From contig JACQUZ010000166.1 in the NCBI GenBank assembly GCA_016210055.1, positions 1 to 64,000 of the forward strand: a DNA stretch of 64,000 nt, written 5' to 3'. Of this stretch, positions 40,314 through 48,080 are shown one piece after another (position 1 is the first letter of the stretch; the number at the start of each line of letters is the position of its first letter). The position numbers and the translations under genes are program-made. Under the pieces are notes generated by a model that did no database searches, was not told the DNA's origin, and saw nothing but the letters and a program-made list of their open reading frames with translations. The stretch is from Deltaproteobacteria bacterium (GTDB lineage: Bacteria; Myxococcota_A; Polyangia; Haliangiales; SHYZ01).

Positions 40314-42488
40314 ATGGATCTCGAGTCGGCGCTACGTGGCACCTTTGGCCTGGATGGGTTTCGACCAGGCCAGCGAACGGTCATTGAGTCGGTGCTTTCT
40401 GGTCGACCCACCGTCGCGGTGATGCCCACGGGAGCAGGGAAATCCCTTTGCTACCAACTTCCCGCACTGGTCGCTGGGGGGACTTCCCTTGTCGTGTCGC
40501 CGCTCATCGCGTTGATGAAAGACCAGGTGGACGCTCTCGTGTCTCGTGGCATCTCGGCAACCGCAATTACCAGTGCCCAGTCCCCCCAAGAGCAGGCGAT
40601 GCGCCTCACGGACCTGGCCAGCGGCCGCCTTCGCCTCGTGCATGTCGCACCAGAGCGGTTCAAGAGCCCGCGCTTCGAGGAGGCGCTGGACCGAATAGGG
40701 CATGAATTTTCCCTGCTGGCCATCGACGAGGCGCACTGCATTTCCGAGTGGGGGCATGATTTCCGTCCCGACTACCTGCGCCTCGGTGGCTGCGTGGCAC
40801 GATGGCGACCAAAACGGCTCGTGGCGCTCACGGCCACTGCCACGCCCGAGGTACAGCGGGACATCGTACGCCAGCTCGGGATGAAGGACCCCGCCGTGTT
40901 CGTGCGTGGCTTCGATCGGCCGAACTTGCGGTTCTCGGTGGAGCGCGTGGCGGGGGTGGCCGCCAAGGTCGAGCGGCTCAAAGAAATCGTCCGTGGCCGA
41001 GCGGGTGGATCGGCGCTCGTCTATGCGGCCACCCGCAAGAATGCCGAGGCCCATGCGAGCGCGTTGGCTGATTCAGGGCTCCGGGCAGCGTGCTACCACG
41101 CGGGCATGGAGGACGAGGCGCGGTCCCGGGTCCAGGACCGCTTCATGTCGCACGATCTCGAGGTGGTGGTCGCGACCAATGCATTCGGCATGGGCATAGA
41201 CAAGGCTGACGTCCGCCTCGTCGTCCACGCCGACATCCCACGTAGCCCCGAGGCGTACTACCAAGAGGCTGGGCGCGGTGGACGCGACGGGGCGCCGGCG
41301 TCGTGCGTGCTCCTGTTCCAGCACGGCGACGTCAGGCTGCAGGAGTTCCTGATTGACGCGAGCTACCCGTCGCTGGAACTCATGCGAGCCATGTGGAAGC
41401 TGGTGCGCGACGACCCGCGCCTGGGGCGAAGCGCCGGGCTGCTCCATCGCCACCTGCCGGGAAACCCAAGCGATGCTGCCGTGCAGGCCGCGACTCGGTT
41501 CTTGCTCAAGGCCGGCTACATGCGGGAGAACGACGGCGTGCTCGAGGCCGTGCGCGCCGGCGACGATCCATCCCTTCCGGCGCCGGCACCGATCGACGCC
41601 GAGGCCTTCAAGGCGCGGGCGGAGATGGAAAGGCAGAAGCTACGGAAAGTCGTGGACTATGCCTATTCGGCGGGGTGCCGCAGGCGCTTCCTCTTGGCTT
41701 ACTTTGGCGACGAAGACGCAGGGCATGTGTCTTGTGAAGGATGCGACAACTGCTCGGAAGCAGCGCGAGTCGTCCTAGGGCCGACCGAGGAGGCCTGGGT
41801 TCGTGCGGTGCTCTCCTTGGTCGAGTGCCTGCGCGGACGTTTTGGACGAAAGCGATTGGCTTCGATCCTCGTCGGCGAGGAAAGCGATCCACGCCTCGAG
41901 GACTGCCCAGAGCGAGGGGTGCTCCGCGGTAAGGGCGAAAAACATGCCTTGGACCTCCTGCGGGCCGTGGAGGGGGCAGGCCTGGTCGCCGTGTCGCCCG
42001 GAGAGTATCCCACCGTTCAAATCACGCACGAAGGGCGGCGGGTGGTCTTCGGCGGCGCCTTGCCCCGGCTCCTCCTGCCGCCCGAAGGTGGGAAGGCGAG
42101 CAGACAGCGTCGCGCTAAGGTGCGTCCCCCCGCGACAGCGACGGCTGCAACGGCACATGAACCCGTCGACCAGGCGCTCGCCGAGGAGCTTCGCAGGTAC
42201 CGCCAGGAAATGGCTCGGCGAGAATCCGTGCCTGGCTACTGCATCTTTGACAACAAGACGCTCGAGGCCATAGCCCGCGCGCGTCCTCGGGCAATCGCCG
42301 ACCTGCAAGTGGTTCCCGGAATGGGACCTATTAGAACCCAGAAATACGGTGAAGCGATCGTTGGCCTGGTACAGGCTAGCCTATCGCAGGCAAGCGCGGG
42401 CACCTTCTCTCCAGGTGGGAAAGCGGAGGGAGACTCCAAGCTCGGTCTTCATGCGGGTGTTGCAGACACGCCGGTTACCGACGTGTAG
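40314..42488 (+). CDS. recQ: ATP-dependent DNA helicase RecQ
   Basis: A 724-residue 3'-5' DNA helicase for recombination and replication-fork repair. Helicase motifs: MPTGAGKSLCYQLPAL (Lys43), DEAHCISEWGHDFRPDY, TATATPEVQRDI, GFDRPNLRF and YYQEAGRGGRDGAPASCVLLF. The RecQ zinc motif is CRRRF ... CEGCDNC. A winged-helix region and an HRDC domain (LDEALAEELRRYR-like ALAEELRRYRQEM through VVPGMGPIRTQKYGEAI) follow. ATG 40314 is chosen; TTG 40263 would add 17 non-homologous residues. The last ~36 codons lie antisense to the end of the SDR gene. Confidence 0.95.
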   Translation: MDLESALRGTFGLDGFRPGQRTVIESVLSGRPTVAVMPTGAGKSLCYQLPALVAGGTSLVVSPLIALMKDQVDALVSRGISATAITSAQSPQEQAMRLTDLASGRLRLVHVAPERFKSPRFEEALDRIGHEFSLLAIDEAHCISEWGHDFRPDYLRLGGCVARWRPKRLVALTATATPEVQRDIVRQLGMKDPAVFVRGFDRPNLRFSVERVAGVAAKVERLKEIVRGRAGGSALVYAATRKNAEAHASALADSGLRAACYHAGMEDEARSRVQDRFMSHDLEVVVATNAFGMGIDKADVRLVVHADIPRSPEAYYQEAGRGGRDGAPASCVLLFQHGDVRLQEFLIDASYPSLELMRAMWKLVRDDPRLGRSAGLLHRHLPGNPSDAAVQAATRFLLKAGYMRENDGVLEAVRAGDDPSLPAPAPIDAEAFKARAEMERQKLRKVVDYAYSAGCRRRFLLAYFGDEDAGHVSCEGCDNCSEAARVVLGPTEEAWVRAVLSLVECLRGRFGRKRLASILVGEESDPRLEDCPERGVLRGKGEKHALDLLRAVEGAGLVAVSPGEYPTVQITHEGRRVVFGGALPRLLLPPEGGKASRQRRAKVRPPATATAATAHEPVDQALAEELRRYRQEMARRESVPGYCIFDNKTLEAIARARPRAIADLQVVPGMGPIRTQKYGEAIVGLVQASLSQASAGTFSPGGKAEGDSKLGLHAGVADTPVTDV

Positions 42489-43265
42489 ATCGGCCATGTC
42501 GGTGCTCACCGACTCAATCGGGACCGACGGCGGCGGCGCCACGCCGAGCAGGGCGGCAACACCGTCTGCGTGGGCCCTCGCGGTTTCTGGTTGATCGTCC
42601 GCGACGAGGTACACGTGCCGCACCAAGCACGTCGCGGTGCTCGCGGCCACGATGGCGCTCACGAGGTCTTCCACGTGGATGCGGCTGAAGTAGTTCGAAC
42701 CATCGCCTACAACGCGGTAGCCGCCGGCCCTGATGCGCGGGACAATTCCCCGTCCGGGTCCATAGATCGCGGCGATGCGGAGCGCCGCGGCGGAGAGGCC
42801 ATGCTCGGCAGCCGCCTCGAAGTACTCGCGCTCCATGGCGAGCCTCGCGTGACCACGGGGCGTGTCCGGCGACGTGGGCGTGTTCTCTTCGATCCAGCTT
42901 CCGTCGCCGCGTGGGTAGACGGCTGTAGACGAGAGATACACCACGCGGCGGCAGTGGGCTCTTGCGGCCGCTCGGACCACGGCACGGGCATGGGGCGCGG
43001 CGCCTCGCTCGGTCGGGATGGAGTCGACCAGGATGAAACCCTGGGGAAGCCACCCGTCCATGGCACCCGGGACCCGAGGGTCGGCGACACGGGAAGCGAG
43101 CCCAAGTCGAGCGAGCTCGGCGGCTCGCCCCTCATTCCTGACCACGCCGATAACTTGGTCGGCGCCTGTCGCCCCGCAGGTCGGTGAATCCGGGACCCGC
43201 CCGAGCAGCCGAGCCGCGAGGTGTTCACCGGTATAGCCGCACCCCAAAATAACCCAGGAAGACAT
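42381..43265 (-). CDS. NAD(P)-dependent SDR/epimerase-like enzyme (YeeZ-type)
   Basis: A 294-residue atypical short-chain dehydrogenase. The dinucleotide motif WVILGCGYTGEHLAARLL is at the very N-terminus. VVYLSSTAVY has the Ser/Thr, and the expected Tyr of YxxxK is replaced in the region GHARLAMEREYFE. RIAAIYGPGRG and SRIHVEDLVSAIVAA are typical. The substrate is unknown; nucleotide-sugar epimerase-like members of this group are diverse. ATG 43265 places the Rossmann strand at the start; ATG 43277 is an alternative. Its 3' end overlaps recQ on the opposite strand by 108 bases. Confidence 0.85.
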   Translation of the reverse strand: MSSWVILGCGYTGEHLAARLLGRVPDSPTCGATGADQVIGVVRNEGRAAELARLGLASRVADPRVPGAMDGWLPQGFILVDSIPTERGAAPHARAVVRAAARAHCRRVVYLSSTAVYPRGDGSWIEENTPTSPDTPRGHARLAMEREYFEAAAEHGLSAAALRIAAIYGPGRGIVPRIRAGGYRVVGDGSNYFSRIHVEDLVSAIVAASTATCLVRHVYLVADDQPETARAHADGVAALLGVAPPPSVPIESVSTDMADLHVGNRRVCNTRMKTELGVSLRFPTWREGARACLR

Positions 43266-43301
43266 GCGCCAAGCCATACCATGAGGTACGATGGTGCACA
43301 C

Positions 43302-44627
43302 ATGGGGACGCGAATCGGCATTGCCTGCGTCGTGCTTGCCTGCGCCCGTCCGCCTGCGCCGATTGCACCCGTGCCTCCCGTGGAAGTAGATGACCCCGCG
43401 GCCCGAGCCGAGCTCGTCGCTCCAGCCCTCGACGGCTATCGGGCGGCCTTCACGATCAGCTACTCCGGGGCTCGCATTGGTGAGGCGCGCGAGCGTTTTG
43501 TTTCTCACGGGGCGGCCGCTGGCGGTTACCGGTTTGAGCGCACGGAGCGAATCATCGTGCGGCGGGGCGGCGTCGCGGCGCCGTCTTTCACCCAGGTTGA
43601 AATCGACGTGGATCGTTCACTCACGGCACGTCGAATCCTCGTTCGCAGGCAGACAGGCACACTGACCACGGAGTTCCGAGCGAGCCGGCTGGTCGACGGT
43701 GGTTGGCGAGTCTCTCATGGCAAGGCATCCTCCCGCCTCGTCGACGGGGCCGCAGTGCCGTCGACACTCGTCCCGCTTCTCGTCGCGGCTTCTGGGGCAT
43801 GGCCGGGTCGCGCTTTTGATGGCCCTGTTCTCATGGAGGGAGCAGGAATGGCCGCAGCGCGACTCGTCGTGGACATCCGTGACGATCGACGGGTGGCACA
43901 CGGCACCCTCTTGACTGCGGCAGGGATCCTGAGGGCGCGGGCTCTGCTCGATAAGCGCGGGTTTCTCGTTTCTGCCGGTGGAGAAAAGGGGGTAGCGAGT
44001 CGGCGCGTGGACGAGCAGGAACTCGCCCTTCCCTTTGATCCGCCTGAGATCGTCGAGTCATCCGCCCTCAAAGTCGCCGGAAGCAGCTCGGGGCAGGGGG
44101 GCCTCCACCTGCTCGTCCACGGGGCGCGAAGACCGCCGCCGGTTATCCCGGAAATCCCCGAGCAAAGCGTGACGCTCTTGCCTGGAGGAGCGTGGGACGT
44201 GCGAATCGAGCAGGCCACGGAAATTCCGGGGATCGGCGAGATTCACGAGCGGTCGACCTACGTGTCCCAGCTTCTTATCGACGACTTGGCAGTGTTTTCA
44301 CTGGCTCCCGAGGACTCGCTTGTCGTGGGTCGGGGCGACTGCACGGCTCACGCCATCGTTCTCAAGAAACTGCTCGAGGAAAAGGGATACGAGACCCGCC
44401 TGGCTACCGGGTACCTTCTGGGGGACGGGGCACTTGGGCGCCATCGCTGGGTACTGGTCAAGGTAGGACGGCGGTGGATCGGAGTCGATCCGACCACGGA
44501 ACAGGTGCCCGTGGCGCCGAACCTCTTGGCCTTGGCGGTCCACGGCTCCAGCCTCGACGAGCTTGCTTTTGTCGACGAGGTTGCCTTTGCCGGGTTGGAC
44601 GCGGCAGAAGTACGACACGTCCCTTAA
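43302..44627 (+). CDS. Transglutaminase-like superfamily lipoprotein
   Basis: 441 residues with a short signal and probable lipobox (VVLAC). The N-terminal ~300 residues are beta-rich without a recognised family. The C-terminal domain is transglutaminase-like with Cys in VVGRGDCTAHAIVLKKLL, His in LGRHRWVLVKVG and Asp in WIGVDPTTEQVP, the papain-like triad of the superfamily. Bacterial members are usually cysteine proteases or peptidoglycan-active enzymes. It is divergent from the SDR gene (36 bases between starts). Confidence 0.8.
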   Translation: MGTRIGIACVVLACARPPAPIAPVPPVEVDDPAARAELVAPALDGYRAAFTISYSGARIGEARERFVSHGAAAGGYRFERTERIIVRRGGVAAPSFTQVEIDVDRSLTARRILVRRQTGTLTTEFRASRLVDGGWRVSHGKASSRLVDGAAVPSTLVPLLVAASGAWPGRAFDGPVLMEGAGMAAARLVVDIRDDRRVAHGTLLTAAGILRARALLDKRGFLVSAGGEKGVASRRVDEQELALPFDPPEIVESSALKVAGSSSGQGGLHLLVHGARRPPPVIPEIPEQSVTLLPGGAWDVRIEQATEIPGIGEIHERSTYVSQLLIDDLAVFSLAPEDSLVVGRGDCTAHAIVLKKLLEEKGYETRLATGYLLGDGALGRHRWVLVKVGRRWIGVDPTTEQVPVAPNLLALAVHGSSLDELAFVDEVAFAGLDAAEVRHVP

Positions 44628-44643
44628 GCCCTTGCGCAGGGCG

Positions 44644-45240
44644 ATGACTTCCTTTATTACACAGGAAATGTTTACTCGGGCGGTAGCTGCGTGCGTGTTC
44701 GTGGCGGCGCTGGTCGCGCAAGCTGCGGACGTACACGCCTACGAGCCTACATGCTCCATCGAGTGGATATCGGTCCCTCCGTGTATCCCCGGCGATACGG
44801 CCTGCGTGACGCGGATCGATGCAGGATTCGAGAATCCTGCCCCAGATTGTGCGATTCCTGAGCTTCTCCCCGACCTCGACTGCGAGGACGCGCGTTTTGC
44901 CTTGTCCCCATGGCTCGCTGGACTGCTTGGGCTCTGCGACGCTCCATTTGGGCTCGGCATTAGGGTTGGCGTGGGGCGGCATTTCGTGCTCACGCGGATC
45001 ATCGGCAGGCGTCCATTTCGGCCCCTTCCTGCTCGCCCCATGGCCATGCGTGGCGATGCCAGTCCAGGGCACGTGCCCCCTCCGAGGGATCTTTTCCGCG
45101 CAGGTGCCGAGCCGGGAGCTCTCATCGATGTGGAGCTGCTCGCACCCAGTGGGAAGGCCGCGATCTTGTGGCTCCCAGGGGAAATGCGGGAAGGCGCCGG
45201 TTACTCCCGACGAATCGACCGTCCCCCTCGGTTTTCCTAG
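44644..45240 (+). CDS. Putative secreted protein of unknown function
   Basis: 198 residues, starting at ATG 44644; ATG 44668, right after acaggaa, is an alternative. A signal peptide (AVAACVFVAALVAQAADVHA) is followed by a Cys-rich stretch (PTCSIEWISVPPCIPGDTAC, CAIPELLPDLDCED, GLCDAP) likely to form disulfides, then an Arg/Pro-rich tail. No domain is recognised. It begins 16 bases after the transglutaminase-like gene and precedes the DsbA-module genes, which could act on such disulfides. A long antisense frame exists but has no homology signal. Confidence 0.6.
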   Translation: MTSFITQEMFTRAVAACVFVAALVAQAADVHAYEPTCSIEWISVPPCIPGDTACVTRIDAGFENPAPDCAIPELLPDLDCEDARFALSPWLAGLLGLCDAPFGLGIRVGVGRHFVLTRIIGRRPFRPLPARPMAMRGDASPGHVPPPRDLFRAGAEPGALIDVELLAPSGKAAILWLPGEMREGAGYSRRIDRPPRFS

Positions 45241-45321
45241 TGTCTTCAAGCGTTTATTCGTGTAAAGGAAAAGCTCTGCATTGCCTCCGCGCGCCTTGCG
45301 CAGAGGATGAAAGGATTTGTC

Positions 45322-47985
45322 ATGAACAAGGGAGCAGCATTAGTTGCCGTACTCGTTGCCTTCTTGGCCGGGTACTTCGTCCGTGGGTTTACCGGAAAGA
45401 CAGGCGACGGCGGACCGGCCAGTTCGGCTGGCTTCGCTGGTGGCGCGAGCGTTGAGGAGCAGGAACGGTCGCTAGGTCCAGGAAATCCTCAGTCGACTCG
45501 CCAACGCGTCCTCGTCGGTCCAGCTGACGCGGTCAAGGGACCTGCGGACGCTCTCGTCACCATCGTCGAGTTCTCTGACTTCGAATGTCCCTTTTGCAGC
45601 CGTGCGGGGGACACGGTCAACCAAATCGCCGCCGCCTACCCCAAGGACGTGCGGATCGTCTTCAAGCACAATCCGCTCCCCTTCCACAAGAACGCCACGC
45701 CCGCTTCCCATGCTGCCCTCGCCGCTGGCGAGCAGGGGAAGTTCTGGCCGATGCATGACAGGCTGTTCAAGAACCAAAAGGCACTTGAGCGCTCGAGCCT
45801 GGAGCAATACGCCCAGGAATTGGGATTGAACATGGGCAAGTTCAAGGCTGCGCTAGATTCCGAGAAGTACAAGAAGCAGATCGAGAGCGACATGGCGCAG
45901 GCTGCTCGGGTGGGAGCGCGCGGCACGCCGACGTTTTTCGTGAACGGCACCGTGGTGCGCGGCGCACAGCCGTTCGAGCAGTTCAAGACGACGATCGAGA
46001 ATGAGCTCAAGTTCGCTCGCGAGCTCATGGCGCAGAAGAAGATCGCGGCTGCCGCGGTTTACACGGAGCTCATGCGCGACGCCAAGGTGGGCGCTCCGAC
46101 GCCTCCACCGCAGCAACCGATTGGCTTCCCGGATCCGGCCAAGACCTACAAGGTTCCTGTGGGTAACTCGCCCGTCAAGGGGAGTGCCAACGCTAAGCTG
46201 ACCGTCATCGAGTTCTCTGACTTCGAGTGTCCATTCTGCTCTCGTGTGGGTCCGACCCTCATCGAACTCGAGAAAAAGTACGGCAAGGAAATCCGCATCG
46301 TGTGGAAGAACCAGCCGCTTCCATTCCACCAGAAGGCCGTGCCCGCGGCCGAAGCTGCGATGGCGGCGCACGAGCAAGGGAAGTTCTGGGAAATGCACGA
46401 CAAGCTCTTCCAGAACCAGCAGGCGCTCGATCCCGCTGCGCTCGATAAGCATGCGAGCGAGCTGAAGCTCGACATGAGGAAGTGGAAGGCTGCGGTCGAG
46501 AGCCACAAGTACAAGAAAGCGATCGACGAGGACATGGCGCTAGCGAGCCAATTTGGCGTGCGCGGGACCCCCTCGTTCTTCATCAACGGACGTCCGCTTC
46601 GGGGCGCGCAGCCGCTCGACATGTTCGTGAAGCTGTGCGACGAAGAGCTCGCCAAGGCAAGTCAGCTCGTCGCCAAGGGCGTGGCTCCAAGCCAGCTCTA
46701 TGACGAGATCATTAAGAACGGCGAGACCAAGGTGGAGGCCGCTCCGCCGGCCCGTCCGTCCCCTGGCGAGCCGGATCCCAACTCGGTGTACAAGCTCGAG
46801 GTCCAAAGCAGCGACCCCGCTAAGGGACCAGCCACCGCAAAGGTGACCATCATCGAGTTCTCTGACTTCCAGTGCCCGTTCTGCTCCAAAGTGGTCCCCA
46901 CGCTCACGCAGCTTACCGACAAGTATCCAAAGGATGTGCGCGTCGTGTTCAAGCACTTGCCTCTACCCATGCACCCACAGGCGCCTCTCGCGGCCCAGGC
47001 CACGATGGCTGCCCACGAGCAGGGGAAGTTCTGGCAGATGCACGACAAGATCTTCGAGAACCAGAGGGGTATCGACCGCGCCTCCGTTGAGAAGTGGGCG
47101 GCAGAAATTGGCCTTGACGTGAACAAGTTCAAGGCCGCGCTCGACAGCAACAAGTACAAGGCGCACGTGGATCAGGACGCAGCCCTCGCCGCCAAGTTTG
47201 GCGTGAACGGCACGCCGTCGTTCTACATCAATGGCCGCTACATGTCTGGCGCGCTCGATTTCGCGGCGTTTGAGTCCAAGGTCAAGGACGAGATCGCCAA
47301 GGCCGACGCGCTCCTCGCCAAGGGCGTGAGGCCGCAGGAGCTCTACGCCACCATCATCAAGGATGGCAAGACTTCGGTGCAGGCGGGCCCCGCCCCGGGG
47401 ATGCCGCCGGCGGACACCACGGTCTACAAGGTCGACGTCGGCAATTCGCCCGCCAAGGGGAACCCCAAGGCGCCCGTGACGATCGTCGAGTTCTCGGACT
47501 TCCAGTGTCCGTTCTGCTCGCGCGTGGTACCTACGGTCCACCAGATAGCCAAGGCTTATCCGAACGAGGTGAAGATCGCGTTCAAGCAGCTCCCACTGCC
47601 GATGCACCCGAACGCTCCGCTCGCCGCACAGGCGTCGCTGGCGGCGAACGAGCAAGGGAAGTTCTGGGAGATGCACGACAAGCTGTTCCAGAACCAGCAG
47701 AGCCTGGACCGGGCTTCGATCGAGAAATACGCCACCGAGATCGGCCTGGATCTCGGCAGGTTCAAGGCTGCGCTCGACAGCCGCAAGTACGAGGCCGCTG
47801 TTCAGGCCGAGATGAAGCAGGCGGAGTCTGCCGGAATCAGCGGCACGCCGACCTTCCTCATCAATGGCCGCAAGGTCGCTGGCGCTCTGCCGTTCGAGGC
47901 GTTCAAGTCAATCATCGACGAGGAACTCGCCAAGGCCAAGAAAGGCCCCGTTCAGGCGGCTGGCGCTGGGCCGAAGGGGAAGTAA
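45322..47985 (+). CDS. Exported protein with four tandem DsbA-type (Thioredoxin_4) modules
   Basis: 887 residues. A membrane anchor or signal (ALVAVLVAFLAGYFVRGF) is followed by four repeated modules of about 213 residues. Each has IVEFSDF[EQ]CPFCSR with CPFC at 89-92, 303-306, 518-521 and 729-732, a conserved LPFH/LPMH block, GKFWEMHDKLFQNQ, and a cis-Pro loop such as RGTPTFFVNG. All four active sites look intact, so an oxidoreductase or disulfide isomerase outside the cytoplasm is likely. ATG 45322 follows aaagga at good spacing; ATG 45307 is an alternative. A strong terminator follows the gene. The next gene is a three-module paralogue. Confidence 0.88.
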   Translation: MNKGAALVAVLVAFLAGYFVRGFTGKTGDGGPASSAGFAGGASVEEQERSLGPGNPQSTRQRVLVGPADAVKGPADALVTIVEFSDFECPFCSRAGDTVNQIAAAYPKDVRIVFKHNPLPFHKNATPASHAALAAGEQGKFWPMHDRLFKNQKALERSSLEQYAQELGLNMGKFKAALDSEKYKKQIESDMAQAARVGARGTPTFFVNGTVVRGAQPFEQFKTTIENELKFARELMAQKKIAAAAVYTELMRDAKVGAPTPPPQQPIGFPDPAKTYKVPVGNSPVKGSANAKLTVIEFSDFECPFCSRVGPTLIELEKKYGKEIRIVWKNQPLPFHQKAVPAAEAAMAAHEQGKFWEMHDKLFQNQQALDPAALDKHASELKLDMRKWKAAVESHKYKKAIDEDMALASQFGVRGTPSFFINGRPLRGAQPLDMFVKLCDEELAKASQLVAKGVAPSQLYDEIIKNGETKVEAAPPARPSPGEPDPNSVYKLEVQSSDPAKGPATAKVTIIEFSDFQCPFCSKVVPTLTQLTDKYPKDVRVVFKHLPLPMHPQAPLAAQATMAAHEQGKFWQMHDKIFENQRGIDRASVEKWAAEIGLDVNKFKAALDSNKYKAHVDQDAALAAKFGVNGTPSFYINGRYMSGALDFAAFESKVKDEIAKADALLAKGVRPQELYATIIKDGKTSVQAGPAPGMPPADTTVYKVDVGNSPAKGNPKAPVTIVEFSDFQCPFCSRVVPTVHQIAKAYPNEVKIAFKQLPLPMHPNAPLAAQASLAANEQGKFWEMHDKLFQNQQSLDRASIEKYATEIGLDLGRFKAALDSRKYEAAVQAEMKQAESAGISGTPTFLINGRKVAGALPFEAFKSIIDEELAKAKKGPVQAAGAGPKGK

Positions 47986-48025
47986 GGGCAAGGGCAATCA
48001 TCTGAAATAGCTGAGTTGGAAATCG

Positions 48026-48059
48026 AAGGGGCGCCAAGATCAACTTGGCGCCCCTTTTT
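48026..48059 (+). terminator. Intrinsic terminator
   Basis: A perfect 13-bp stem, AAGGGGCGCCAAG (48026-48038) with CTTGGCGCCCCTT (48044-48056), loop atcaa, followed by a T-run. It is the clearest rho-independent terminator in the window and separates the two DsbA-module genes into different transcription units. Confidence 0.92.
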
Positions 48060-48080
48060 ATTCGGATAGGATGCAGGCCG

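Noticed and set aside
44458-45249. 263-codon minus-strand frame opposite the small secreted protein
   Set aside because: No homology signal and an Arg/Pro-rich composition; the plus-strand frame has a signal peptide and ordered Cys.
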